Source: Salinisphaera orenii subsp. halophila YIM 95161 (lineage in GTDB: Bacteria > Pseudomonadota > Gammaproteobacteria > Nevskiales > Salinisphaeraceae). From it: DNA of 64,000 nucleotides. Every line of letters begins with the position of its first letter. The stretch's first letter is position 1. A program made the translations under genes and the position numbers. The notes under the pieces were generated by a model, which searched no databases, had not been told where the DNA came from, and saw only the letters and a program-made list of their open reading frames with translations. The stretch spans positions 1 through 64,000 of the forward strand of contig NZ_AYKF01000002.1 in NCBI RefSeq assembly GCF_003732545.1, written 5' to 3'. Positions 38,802 through 50,673 of this stretch are shown here, piece after piece.

Positions 38802-39449
38802 TCATAGTCGAGCCTGGCCAGTGCCGGCCTCCAGCCGCACCACGGGCGTTCGCGCGTGCACGGCCTCGAGCAGCGCGGCGTAGTCGTTGTCGCTCGCCAC
38901 CAGATCCAGCGCGGCGGCATCCACGCGGATCAGGCGCGCGCCGGTGAAGGCGGCGAAGAAGTCGCGGTAGGCCGCGACCACCCGCTGCAGATAGTCGGCG
39001 GTCAGGCCGCGCTCTGCGGCCCGGGCGCGGTGGGCGATGCGTGCCATGAGCACGTCCACCGGGGCGTGCAGATAGATCACGCAGTCGGGCACCGGCGCCT
39101 GCCACGCCAGGCGGGCGTAGATGTCCTCGTAGAGTGCGAGCTCGGCGCCGTCGAGCGTCAGCCGCGCGAACAGCGGATCCTTGTCGAACATGAAATCGGC
39201 CACGCAGCCGCGCCCGAACAGGTCGGTCTGGCGCAGGTCGTCGATCTGGCGTGCGCGCTGCAGCAGAAAGAACAGCTGGGCCGATAGCGCGTGCCCGCGC
39301 GGGTTGTCGTAGAAATCGCCGAGAAACGGGTTCTCCTCCGGCGCCTCGGGCAGCAGACGGGCGTCGAGATCCGTGGCCAGACGCGCGGCGAGCGTGCTCT
39401 TGCCAACGCCGATCGGCCCCTCGACGGCGATATAGCCGCCGGGTTTCAC
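38802..39449 (-). CDS. Deoxynucleoside kinase family protein
   Basis: A 215-residue P-loop kinase of the deoxyadenosine/deoxycytidine/deoxyguanosine kinase superfamily. Walker A is EGPIGVGKST (residues 9-18). Other family parts are EENPFLGDFY, the substrate loop ADFMFDKDPLFARL and the lid region IAHRARAAERGLTADYLQRV. It would salvage a deoxynucleoside at the expense of ATP, but the base preference is not predictable. Genes of this family often sit between folK and panB in gammaproteobacteria and their role there is unclear. It starts at GTG (39449), overlapping the folK stop in GTGA. Confidence 0.88.
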   Translation of the reverse strand: MKPGGYIAVEGPIGVGKSTLAARLATDLDARLLPEAPEENPFLGDFYDNPRGHALSAQLFFLLQRARQIDDLRQTDLFGRGCVADFMFDKDPLFARLTLDGAELALYEDIYARLAWQAPVPDCVIYLHAPVDVLMARIAHRARAAERGLTADYLQRVVAAYRDFFAAFTGARLIRVDAAALDLVASDNDYAALLEAVHARTPVVRLEAGTGQARL

Positions 39450-39958
39450 GCCGCGCCCCAGGGCCGCACGTCGGCGGTGTCGAGCCCGGCCAGCAGGTCG
39501 ACCACACGGCCGGCCGAACCCAGCGTCAACGTCGGCGCGATGTCGGCCAGCGGCACCAGCACGAAGGCGCGCTCGCGGGCGCGCGGATGGGGCAGCTCGA
39601 GACGCGGGCCGGCGCGGCGGCGATCGTCGAAGGCCAGCATGTCGAGATCCAGCGTGCGCGGGCCCCAGCGCACATCGCGTACGCGGCCGTGGTCGGCTTC
39701 GATCGCCTGCAGGGCATCGAGCAGCGACAGCGGCGTCCGCGTGGTGGCGACTGCCGCGCAGGCGTTGCAGAAATCCGGCTGCCCGGGAGGCCCGCCGACC
39801 GGCGCGGTGCGATAGCGCCGCGACACCGCCAGCAGACGCACCGCGGGGATCGCGGCGATCGCCTCGACGGCGCCACGCACCTGGCGTTCGGGCCGTTCGA
39901 GATTGCTGCCCAGGCCGATCCACGCAACCCGGGGCTGGACGGCGGCCGGGTCGTGCAC
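39446..39958 (-). CDS. folK: 2-amino-4-hydroxy-6-hydroxymethyldihydropteridine pyrophosphokinase
   Basis: HPPK, the pyrophosphoryl-transfer step of folate synthesis. The core begins WIGLGSNLERPERQV and contains RRYRTAPVGGPPGQPDFCNA and the signature WGPRTLDLDML, then LPHPRARERAFVLVPL. The only reasonable start is GTG at 39958 (VHDPAAVQPRVAWIG), 13 nt after the pcnB stop; this gives 170 residues. No ATG is available close to the family's N-terminus. pcnB-folK is the standard order in pseudomonads and xanthomonads. Confidence 0.94.
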   Translation of the reverse strand: MHDPAAVQPRVAWIGLGSNLERPERQVRGAVEAIAAIPAVRLLAVSRRYRTAPVGGPPGQPDFCNACAAVATTRTPLSLLDALQAIEADHGRVRDVRWGPRTLDLDMLAFDDRRRAGPRLELPHPRARERAFVLVPLADIAPTLTLGSAGRVVDLLAGLDTADVRPWGAA

Positions 39959-39971
39959 CCGCGCCACCCGC

Positions 39972-41192
39972 CTAGGCGGTTTCGCTGCTGCGCCGCCGCC
40001 GGCGGCCGCCACGCTTGCTGCGCGCCTTTCGCGGCCCCGCCGATGCCGGCGCCGGCGTGGACGGATCGTCCTGGATCGCGGTCCACCACTCGGCGAGTTC
40101 GTCGTCGACCTCACCGACCTCGGCCCGCAACAGGAGGAAGTCGTAGGCGGCGCGAAAGCGCGGATGCGTGAGCAGCCGGTTGGGCTGCTTGCCGCGCCGT
40201 TTGTGAAAGCGCGGCTGCAGCTGCCAGATCTCGCGCATCGGCACGCCGAAGCGCTTCGGGATCGCGACCCGCTGGACCTGGTGGGAAACCACCTGGGCCT
40301 GGGCACTGGCCAGCGCCGGCATCGGCGGCATGCCCTCGCCCTCCAGCACCGCAGCGCGCTCGCGCACCGCCGGCCAGAGCAGCGCGGCGAAGATGAAGGC
40401 GGGCGTGACCGGCTTGCCGGCATCGATGCGCGCCGCGGTGTTGGCGATCGCCTTGCCGATCAGGGCCTCGCTGGCCGCCCCGGCCGGCGAATCCAGCACG
40501 GCGGCGGTCTGGTCGAACAGCGGATCGAGCAGCCCGTAGTCGCGCAGTGCCGCGTAGACCTTGGGCGCCGCCGAGGTCATGAGCAGCTTGAGCACCTCCT
40601 CGAACATGCGCGCCGCCGGCACGTCGGCCAGCAGCGGCACCAGCGCGGCCGGCGGCCGCGCCGCCGGATCGATGGTCAGATCCAGCTTGGCGGCGATGCG
40701 CACGGCGCGAAGCATGCGCACCGGGTCCTCTCGGTAGCGCACCTGCGGGTCGCCGATCAGCCGCAGGCGGCGCGCGTCGACGTCCGCCATGCCGCCGACG
40801 TAGTCGTAGACGCAGTCGTCGGCGCCGTCGTAATAGAGCCCGTTGATGGCGAAATCGCGCCGGCGCGCATCCTCGGCGATGGAGCCGAACACGTTGTCGC
40901 GCAGCACCCGGCCGGAATCGTCGAGTTCGCGCGTATCGGCGCTGTCGCTGTCCTCGCCCGGGTCCGCGCGGAAGGTCGAGACCTCGATGATCTCGCGGCC
41001 GAAGCGCACGTGGGCGATACGGAAACGGCGCCCGATCAGCCGCGCCTTGCGCCCGAACACGTCGACCACGTCCTCGGGCTCGGCGTCGGTGGCGACGTCG
41101 AAATCCTTGGGATCGACGCCGAGCAGCAGGTCGCGCACGGCGCCACCCACGACGCAGGCCCGGAAACCTTCCGCCTGCAGTCCCTCCAGCAC
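39972..41192 (-). CDS. pcnB: Poly(A) polymerase I, start codon unclear
   Basis: PcnB adds 3' poly(A) tails that speed RNA decay. From the GTG at 41192 the protein has 406 residues with the nucleotidyltransferase motif VVGGAVRDLLLGVDPKDFDV, RRFRIAHVRFG, RRDFAINGLYYD and YREDPVRMLRAVR, and a basic C-terminal tail (KARSKRGGRRRRR). Clear PcnB homology continues upstream in the same frame for about 20 codons (VIEPGEHGIAPNRISDAARQ), so 41192 is probably not the real start. No ATG, GTG or TTG occurs in frame before the stop at 41309-41307. Initiation at an ATC near 41270, or a frameshift from the GTG at 41286, are the options. E. coli pcnB is known to use AUU. Confidence 0.92.
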   Translation of the reverse strand: MLEGLQAEGFRACVVGGAVRDLLLGVDPKDFDVATDAEPEDVVDVFGRKARLIGRRFRIAHVRFGREIIEVSTFRADPGEDSDSADTRELDDSGRVLRDNVFGSIAEDARRRDFAINGLYYDGADDCVYDYVGGMADVDARRLRLIGDPQVRYREDPVRMLRAVRIAAKLDLTIDPAARPPAALVPLLADVPAARMFEEVLKLLMTSAAPKVYAALRDYGLLDPLFDQTAAVLDSPAGAASEALIGKAIANTAARIDAGKPVTPAFIFAALLWPAVRERAAVLEGEGMPPMPALASAQAQVVSHQVQRVAIPKRFGVPMREIWQLQPRFHKRRGKQPNRLLTHPRFRAAYDFLLLRAEVGEVDDELAEWWTAIQDDPSTPAPASAGPRKARSKRGGRRRRRSSETA

Positions 41193-41392
41193 CTGGCGGG
41201 CGGCGTCGCTGATCCGGTTCGGGGCGATACCGTGCTCGCCCGGCTCGATGACACGTAACTCGTTGATGATGACGTACCGATTGCACTGAAAGCCTGTATG
41301 AGCGCGCTAGTTTACAACGTAAGGCCGTCGCGGCGCGTGCACCGGCCCCGTGCAGCCTCTAGACTCGGGATTTTTGGGCAACCGGTCCCGGC

Positions 41393-42892
41393 ATGAAGCA
41401 CGCTGAATACGCCGCCCGCGACGCGCTCGGTCTCGCCGGGCTGATCGCCGCCGGCGAGATCACCGCGGCCGAGGCCCTGGCCGCCGCCCGCGCCCGCTGC
41501 GATGCGGTCAACGGCCGGCTCGGCGCCGTCATCCACCGCATGGACGCGATCGCCGAGGCCCGCGCGGGCGACGACGTGACCGGCCCGTTCGCCGGCGTGC
41601 CTTTCCTGCTCAAGGATCTGTTCCAGGACTACGCCGGTGTGCCCGGCGCCAGCGGCAACCGCGCTCTGCGCGATGCCGGCTGGGCGCCGTCGGCGCACGC
41701 CGAGATCACCCGGCGTTTTCTCGCCAGCGGCGTCAACGTCTTCGGCAAGACCAACACGCCCGAGTTCGGCGCCAAGGGCGTGACCGAACCCGCGGCCTTC
41801 GGCCCCACCCGCAATCCGTGGCACCACGAACATACGCCGGGCGGTTCCTCGGGCGGCTCGGCCGCGGCGGTGGCGGCCGGCGTCGTGCCCATGGCCGGGG
41901 CCAACGACGGCGGCGGCTCGATCCGCATCCCGGCGGCCTGTTGCGGCCTGTTCGGCCTAAAGCCCGGCCGCGCCCGCGTGCCCGGCGGCCCGGAACGCAG
42001 CGACACGATGCACGGCGCCAACGCCGATCACGTGCTGACCCGATCGGTGCGCGACAGCGCGGCCATGCTCGATGCGACCGCCGGGTACGAGCCCGGCGCG
42101 CTCGCGCGGATCGAAGCACCCACCCACAGCTATCTCGACGCCCTCTCGCGGCCGCCCGCGGGGCTGCGCATCGGCATGCTGGACGAATCGCCCCTCGGCC
42201 TGCCGCTGCACGCCGAGGCCGAGGCCGCGCTTGCGACGACCGGCACGCTGCTGGAATCGCTCGGCCATCACGTCGAACGCGCCGCGCCCGCCATCGACGG
42301 GCTTCAGCTGGGCCAGGACTTCCTGACGATGTGGTTCACGCAGATGGCGGTGGCCGTGGACGACGTCCGTCGTCGCACCGGCGCCGGCGTCGAGGCCTTC
42401 GAACTCGACACCCGGGCGATGGCGCACGTCGGCCGCGCGCTCGCGGCCAGCGAATACGTGACCGCCTACAACCGCTGGCAGGGCTATCGGCACGCGCTGG
42501 CCGACTTCCATACCGACTACGATCTGCTGCTCACGCCCACCCTGGCCGGGCCGCCGCCGCGGATCGGCGCCCTCGCGACGCCGCGCTGGCAGCAGCTCGC
42601 CCTGCGACCGCTGCTGCGCCTGCCCAGCGCACGGGCACTCATCCGCTCGGGCATCGTCGAGCAGATGGCGCGCGACAATCTCCGCCACGTGCCCTTCACC
42701 CAGCTGGCCAATCTCACCGGCACGCCGGCCATGTCGGTGCCGTTGCACACCACGGCCGCGGGCCTGCCGCTCGGCAGCCAGTTCGTGGCCCCGCCCGGCG
42801 GCGAGACGCTGCTGCTGCGGCTGGCGGCCCAGCTGGAGGCGGCCGCGCCCTGGTTCGAGGCCCCGCCGACCGACGATATCGAACGCCCATGA
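41393..42892 (+). CDS. Amidase-signature-family enzyme
   Basis: A 499-residue hydrolase with the Ser-cisSer-Lys triad: Lys in FLLKDLF (about 83), cisSer in GGSSGGSAAAVAAG (about 155) and nucleophile Ser in DGGGSIRIPA (about 180). The family includes amidases, fatty-acid amide hydrolases and GatA. GatA is unlikely because no gatB or gatC is nearby and the C-terminal half is different. No signal peptide. The substrate is not predictable. The ATG at 41393 (MKHAEYAARDALGL) is divergent from pcnB. It overlaps the RDD gene downstream by ATGA. Confidence 0.9.
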   Translation: MKHAEYAARDALGLAGLIAAGEITAAEALAAARARCDAVNGRLGAVIHRMDAIAEARAGDDVTGPFAGVPFLLKDLFQDYAGVPGASGNRALRDAGWAPSAHAEITRRFLASGVNVFGKTNTPEFGAKGVTEPAAFGPTRNPWHHEHTPGGSSGGSAAAVAAGVVPMAGANDGGGSIRIPAACCGLFGLKPGRARVPGGPERSDTMHGANADHVLTRSVRDSAAMLDATAGYEPGALARIEAPTHSYLDALSRPPAGLRIGMLDESPLGLPLHAEAEAALATTGTLLESLGHHVERAAPAIDGLQLGQDFLTMWFTQMAVAVDDVRRRTGAGVEAFELDTRAMAHVGRALAASEYVTAYNRWQGYRHALADFHTDYDLLLTPTLAGPPPRIGALATPRWQQLALRPLLRLPSARALIRSGIVEQMARDNLRHVPFTQLANLTGTPAMSVPLHTTAAGLPLGSQFVAPPGGETLLLRLAAQLEAAAPWFEAPPTDDIERP

Positions 42893-43314
42893 GTCTTTCG
42901 CCCTACCCCGCCGGCCTGCTTCGTCGCCTGGCCGCCGCGGTCTACGACCTGTTTCTGCTGGTCGCCCTCTGGCTGATCGCGGGGCTGGCCCTGCTGCCCT
43001 TTCACGGCGGTGAGGCGGTCGACGGCCACAATCCGCTGGTGCGGCTGTATTTCCTGTTCGTGCCGTATCTGTTCTTCTCGTGGTTCTGGACACGCGGCGG
43101 GCAGACGCTCGGCATGCGGGCCTGGCGCATGCAGGTGCGGGCGGCCGACGGCGGGCCGGTCGAATGGCATCACGCCGTACGCCGCTACGCCGGCGCCTGG
43201 GTCTCGTGGCTGTCGATCGTGGGCATGCTGTGGTGTCTGGTCGACGCCCAGCGCCGCTGCCTGCAGGACATCGTCAGCGGCACCGAGGTCATCGTCTATC
43301 CGCGCGAGGACTGA
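42889..43314 (+). CDS. RDD-family membrane protein
   Basis: A 141-residue inner-membrane protein with three predicted spans (about residues 14-36, 48-64 and 100-118). The RDD family is named for Arg-Asp-Asp; here the first helix carries LLRRLAAAVYDLFLL, and the second part has GGQTLGMRAWRMQV. Members are small and mostly uncharacterised; some act in ion homeostasis. The ATGA overlap with the amidase gene indicates cotranscription. It converges on lptG, only 6 nt away. Confidence 0.85.
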   Translation: MSLSPYPAGLLRRLAAAVYDLFLLVALWLIAGLALLPFHGGEAVDGHNPLVRLYFLFVPYLFFSWFWTRGGQTLGMRAWRMQVRAADGGPVEWHHAVRRYAGAWVSWLSIVGMLWCLVDAQRRCLQDIVSGTEVIVYPRED

Positions 43315-43320
43315 ACCGAC

Positions 43321-44385
43321 TCAGTCAAGACGTCGCAGCCACACGAGGGTCGCGAACGCCAGCAGCGCGGTCGGCAGGCTCGCCGCCAGCCAGGGCGCCA
43401 GGCCATAGACCGGCGCCGTCGAGGCCACGATCTCGTTGACCAGAAAGAAGACCAGTCCCAGCAGTCCGCCCATGAACAGGCGCTGCCCCGCACCCGCGCT
43501 GCGCAGCGCGCCGAAGGCGAACGGCAGCGCGAAGACCACCAGCACCCACACCGTGATCGGGCCGACGATGTTGCGCCACAGCGCCAGCCGGTAGTCGTCG
43601 GCGTTGATGTCGTTGCGCTGCAGATAGTCAATGTAGCGCCAGAGACCCGGTGTGGAGAGTTCGTCGGGCTGGGTGACGGCGAGCGCCAGCACATCGGGCT
43701 CGATCTCGATGTCCAGCGTCAGCGACGCCGGCGCCTGCGTCTCGGTGCGATCCTCGAGGATCCGGGTCAGCCGCGGCTGCTCCGCGACCAGCCGCCCCTC
43801 CTCGAGGCGGGCGTAGTCGGCGTGCAGCGCGCGCGAGAGCCGGCCGCCGTCAGTCAGCTCGTAGACGGTCAGATCGGCGATGCGCCCGTCCGGCAGCGTG
43901 CCGTCGATGCGCACGAGCGTATCGCCCTGGCGCAGCCACAGACCGTCGTCGATGGACTCAACCGACTCGCCGTGGCGCGCGGTGTCACGCAGGGCATCGC
44001 CGCTGCGCGTGCCGGCGGGGCCCAGATACTCGTTCATGGCCACGGAAAGCAGCGCCAGCACGACCCCGGCCACGCTGACCGAGAGCGCCAGGCGCTTCAT
44101 CGACACGCCGGCAGCGCGGATCACCACCAGTTCGCTGCCGGCCGCCAGTGCGCCGAGCGCGAGCAGCGCGCCGAGCAGTGCGACCACGGGCATCACCAGA
44201 TTCAGATGGCCCGGCAGCCGCAGCGCCATGTAGGCCAGCACCTGGGCCAGGCCGTAGCCGCCGTCGCCGATGTTGTCGGCTTCGCCGATGAACGTCGAGA
44301 GCATGACCAGCGCGGCCACCACCAGGGCCACGGTGGCGGTCGCGACCAGGATCGAGCGCCCGATGTAGCGGTCGATGATGTTCAT
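43321..44385 (-). CDS. lptG: LPS export permease LptG
   Basis: One of the two inner-membrane subunits of the LptB2FGC ABC exporter that drives lipopolysaccharide to the cell surface. The 354-residue product begins MNIIDRYIGRSILVATATVAL. It has three spans at each end around a periplasmic beta-jellyroll domain (about 130-265). The family segment GDLNxLMP appears as GHLNLVMPVVALLGALLALG. It follows lptF by an ATGA overlap, so the subunits are coupled. Its product implies an LPS-bearing outer membrane. Confidence 0.95.
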   Translation of the reverse strand: MNIIDRYIGRSILVATATVALVVAALVMLSTFIGEADNIGDGGYGLAQVLAYMALRLPGHLNLVMPVVALLGALLALGALAAGSELVVIRAAGVSMKRLALSVSVAGVVLALLSVAMNEYLGPAGTRSGDALRDTARHGESVESIDDGLWLRQGDTLVRIDGTLPDGRIADLTVYELTDGGRLSRALHADYARLEEGRLVAEQPRLTRILEDRTETQAPASLTLDIEIEPDVLALAVTQPDELSTPGLWRYIDYLQRNDINADDYRLALWRNIVGPITVWVLVVFALPFAFGALRSAGAGQRLFMGGLLGLVFFLVNEIVASTAPVYGLAPWLAASLPTALLAFATLVWLRRLD

Positions 44386-45482
44386 GCCCGCGCCCTCCGG
44401 TGCCGCCGCGCGAAGACACCCTGCTCGCGCATCACCAGCGCCACGGCCACCGCGAACACGGCGGCGTGCACCCACCACACGCCGAGCAGCGCCGGCAGCC
44501 GCCCCTCCCCGACGCTGACCGCTACCAGATGGACCGCGTTGACGTAGATGACATAGAACAGGATGCCGGCGATCACCCGCGCATAGCGCCCAGCGCGCGG
44601 CGGCACGCGACCGATCGGCAGGGCCAGCAGCGCGAGGATCAGGATCGATATCGGCACCGAGACCCGGGTCTGCCATTCGGCCGCCGCCTCGGGGCCGTCC
44701 CGGGCGAGCAGCATGGGCACCGACATGGTCTCGACATCGCCCGAGACTTCCGGTGCCGGTGGCGCCACCTCGACCCCGTGCTCGGCGAACTGCACGGCAC
44801 GATAGTCCGCGCGCCCCGGCCGGCCCTCGTAGCGCCAGCCGTCGTCCAGCACCAGCGTCACCCGCCGGGTGTCCTCGTCGCGCTGCTGGCGGGCGCGGTC
44901 GGCGGTGATGACGGTCTCGGTCGGCTCGCCGTCCTCGCCGTCGCGTTCCACGCGGATGAACACGTTGCGCAGGTTGCCTTCGTCGTCGCGGCGCTCGGCG
45001 TAGAACGCCGCGTCGCCGTCCAGAAAGGTGCGGAAACGCCCGGGCGACAGCGACTCGATCGCGCTGGTCGCGGTGGCCGCGCCCAGGGTCTCCATCGCCC
45101 GTTCGGCCCGGGGCGCGGCGAACAGCGAGAGCGCGCCCGCGATCAGGGCGACGATCAGCGCCAGCGTCATGAACGGACGATAGACCGTCCCCAGGCCCGC
45201 ACCGCCGGCGAACAGCGCGGACATCTCGTTATCGCGGCACAGGCGGCCAAGCGTCAGCAGCACGCCCAGCAACACCGAGACCGGGAGCACGATTTCCAAG
45301 TTTTCGACGGTGCTGAAGGCCGCCAGCGAGAGCACCGTGTCCACCGGCAGTTCGCCGGCCGCGGCATCGCCGATGAATCGCGACAGCCCCAGGCCAAGCG
45401 TCAGAAACAACAGCACGCCGGTGACCACGAGCCAGGTGCGCAGCGCCTCCGCGAACAGATATCGGAATATGACCCTAGTCAT
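44382..45482 (-). CDS. lptF: LPS export permease LptF
   Basis: Second permease of the LPS exporter. The 366-residue protein has the same plan as LptG: three N-terminal spans, a periplasmic jellyroll domain (about 130-265), and three C-terminal spans ending in a short cytoplasmic tail. Family features are IFRYLFAEALRTWLVV, LPVSVLLGVLLTLGRL and SVPISILILALLALPIG. The ATG (45482) lies divergent from pepA across a 200-nt spacer, the conserved pepA / lptF arrangement. Confidence 0.95.
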   Translation of the reverse strand: MTRVIFRYLFAEALRTWLVVTGVLLFLTLGLGLSRFIGDAAAGELPVDTVLSLAAFSTVENLEIVLPVSVLLGVLLTLGRLCRDNEMSALFAGGAGLGTVYRPFMTLALIVALIAGALSLFAAPRAERAMETLGAATATSAIESLSPGRFRTFLDGDAAFYAERRDDEGNLRNVFIRVERDGEDGEPTETVITADRARQQRDEDTRRVTLVLDDGWRYEGRPGRADYRAVQFAEHGVEVAPPAPEVSGDVETMSVPMLLARDGPEAAAEWQTRVSVPISILILALLALPIGRVPPRAGRYARVIAGILFYVIYVNAVHLVAVSVGEGRLPALLGVWWVHAAVFAVAVALVMREQGVFARRHRRARA

Positions 45483-45682
45483 CGGTTACCGGGACATCTG
45501 TAACAGGCGAATAGTTCATTTATGATGCGCCGAGGAAGACCGGGGATGATTTTTCTGCAATTTTCGGTAAACTGCCGCGTCCCCGAGCGGTCTATTGAAC
45601 AATCGATCACGGCGTGACGGCTCGCGGCGGTTCGCCCCGCATCGCGAGACGAGCGCCACAACACGTATTGCAGGAGCAGTTC

Positions 45683-47188
45683 ATGGAATATCTCGTCAAG
45701 AGCGGCAGTCCGGAGAAGCAGCGGGTGGGCTGCGTGGTGGTCGGTATCTTCGATCGCCGCAAGCCCTCGACGCAAGCCGAGGCCCTGGACACCGCCAGCG
45801 GCGGCCTGATCGCCTCGGTCATGCGGCGCGGTGACATGGACGGCAAGCTCGGACAGACCACCGTACTGCACGGGCTCGATAATCTGTTCTGCGATCGCAT
45901 CCTGCTCGTCGGCTGCGGCAAGGAGCGGGATTTCAACCAGCGCGCCTATCAGCGCGCCTGCCGGGCCGCGGCCGCCGAGCTCGACGGCATGGGCGGCGTC
46001 GACGCCGCGTTCTATCTCACCGAGCTCAACGTCAAGGGCCGGGACGATTTCCGCTGGTCGGTCAAGCAGGCGCTGATGACGGTCGAGGAGACCTTCTATC
46101 GCTTCGAGGCCTGCCGCGGCGTGGGCTACGAGAAGCACAGCCGCAAGCTCGCCCGCCTGGTTTTCCAGGTGCCGCGCCGCTCCGACCTGCCGGCCGCCGA
46201 AAAAGGCGTCTCCGAAGGCGTGGCGACCGCCAACGGCGTCAAGCTGGCCAAGGATCTCGGCAACATGCCGGGCAACATCTGCACGCCGACCTACCTCGCC
46301 GAGCAGGCGGGCGCGCTGGCCGAGCGCCAGGCCAAGGTCAAGACGAACGTGCTCGAGGAGGCCGACATGGAGGCCCTCGGCATGGGCGCCCTGCTGGCGG
46401 TCTCCCGGGGCTCGCGGCAGCCGGCCAAGCTGATCGTCATGGAATACATGAACGGCCCGAAGAACGCCAAGCCGACGGTCCTGGTCGGCAAGGGCGTGAC
46501 CTTCGACTCGGGCGGCATCAGCATCAAGCCGGGCGCGGCCATGGACGAGATGAAATACGACATGGGCGGTGCCGCCAGCGTGTTCGGTGCGGTGCAGGCC
46601 GCCGCCGAGCTGGAACTGCCGATCAACGTCGTCGGCGTGGTGGCCGCGACCGAGAACCTGCCCGACGGCGATGCCTACAAGCCCGGCGATATCCTGACCA
46701 GCATGTCCGGCCAGACGATCGAGATCCTGAACACCGACGCCGAGGGCCGCCTGGCCCTGGCCGACGCGCTGACCTACGTCGAGCGGAACTACGACAGCGA
46801 CGCTGTCGTCGACATGGCCACGCTCACCGGTGCGGCCGTGATCGCGCTCGGCGCTCACGCGGCGGGGCTTTACGCCAACAACAGCCCGCTGCGGCGCTCC
46901 CTGCGCGACGCGGGCGAATACGTCGGCGACCGCGCCTGGCCGATGCCGCTGTGGGAGGAATACCAGTCCCAGCTGGACTCCAACTTCGCGGACATGGCCA
47001 ACGTGGGCGGCAAGGCCGCCGGCTCGGTGACCGCAGCGAGCTTCCTGCACCGCTTCGCGCGCAAGCTGCGCTGGGCGCATCTGGACATCGCCGGCGTGGC
47101 CTGGAAGACCGGCAAGGACAAGGGTGCGACCGGCCGTCCGGTGGGCCTGCTCGTGCAGTATCTGATCGAGCGCGCGCAGCAGGCCTGA
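45683..47188 (+). CDS. pepA: Leucyl aminopeptidase PepA
   Basis: A two-metal (usually Zn or Mn) M17 aminopeptidase that forms hexamers; some orthologues also bind DNA in recombination and regulation. The 501-residue protein starts at the ATG at 45683, with AGGAG seven nt before it. Metal ligands lie in VGKGVTFDSGG (K270, D275) and the M17 signature NTDAEGRL (350-357). All catalytic positions are kept. The first third is the variable macro-like domain. It precedes holC and valS, as in E. coli. Confidence 0.96.
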   Translation: MEYLVKSGSPEKQRVGCVVVGIFDRRKPSTQAEALDTASGGLIASVMRRGDMDGKLGQTTVLHGLDNLFCDRILLVGCGKERDFNQRAYQRACRAAAAELDGMGGVDAAFYLTELNVKGRDDFRWSVKQALMTVEETFYRFEACRGVGYEKHSRKLARLVFQVPRRSDLPAAEKGVSEGVATANGVKLAKDLGNMPGNICTPTYLAEQAGALAERQAKVKTNVLEEADMEALGMGALLAVSRGSRQPAKLIVMEYMNGPKNAKPTVLVGKGVTFDSGGISIKPGAAMDEMKYDMGGAASVFGAVQAAAELELPINVVGVVAATENLPDGDAYKPGDILTSMSGQTIEILNTDAEGRLALADALTYVERNYDSDAVVDMATLTGAAVIALGAHAAGLYANNSPLRRSLRDAGEYVGDRAWPMPLWEEYQSQLDSNFADMANVGGKAAGSVTAASFLHRFARKLRWAHLDIAGVAWKTGKDKGATGRPVGLLVQYLIERAQQA

Positions 47189-47198
47189 CGCCCGGCCG

Positions 47199-47633
47199 AT
47201 GACCGAGGTCTTCTTCTACATACTGGCGGACGAAGCCGCGGATGCGAGCGCCCGTTTCGCCTGCCGCCTGACCGAGAAGGCGCATGCAGCGGGCCATCGT
47301 GTCTATCTGCACGTGGCCGACGCGCGTCAGGCCGAGGACCTCGACGATCTGCTCTGGCAGTTCCGTCAGGGCAGCTTCGTGCCGCACGCAACGTTGGCGG
47401 CGCTGGAGGCCGACGACGATCTCACCCCGGTCGTGATCGGCACCGGCGAGCCGCCGGCCGGCTTCGACGATGTGCTGGTCAATCTGGGCGGCGACGTGGG
47501 GACGTTCTTCTCGCGCTTCGCGCGTCACAACGAGATCGTCGCGCCGGCCGATGTCGCGGCGGCGCGTTCGCTGTATCGTTTCTACAAGGATCGCGGCTAC
47601 GCGCTGACCACGCACCGGATCGCGGCGCGCTAG
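47199..47633 (+). CDS. holC: DNA polymerase III chi subunit
   Basis: Chi is the clamp-loader accessory protein that contacts single-strand-binding protein. The 144-residue product has the family start TEVFFYILADEA and RFACRLTEKAHAAGHRVYLH, then DDLLWQFRQGSFVPHA and a Gly-rich NLGGDVGTFFSRFARHNEIV. Length is like E. coli (147). It lies 10 nt after pepA and 60 nt before valS, in the conserved pepA-holC-valS order. Confidence 0.94.
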   Translation: MTEVFFYILADEAADASARFACRLTEKAHAAGHRVYLHVADARQAEDLDDLLWQFRQGSFVPHATLAALEADDDLTPVVIGTGEPPAGFDDVLVNLGGDVGTFFSRFARHNEIVAPADVAAARSLYRFYKDRGYALTTHRIAAR

Positions 47634-47659
47634 CGCCTCGCCCCCTTCAACCAATCGCG

Positions 47660-47691
47660 GGCCCGTTCGGCGGGCCGTAAAAGGCTTTTTT
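47660..47691 (+). terminator. Terminator-like element before valS
   Basis: A 6-bp stem, GGCCCG (47660-47665) with CGGGCC (47671-47676), is followed 9 nt later by a run of six T (47686-47691), and then directly by the valS start. The distance from stem to T-run is longer than in a standard intrinsic terminator, so it may only be partial. I see no good Shine-Dalgarno sequence before valS in the same stretch. Confidence 0.25.
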
Positions 47692-47693
47692 CG

Positions 47694-50645
<2,952 letters not shown>

Positions 50646-50673
50646 ACAGACACCGACACCACGAGGCCCCGCC

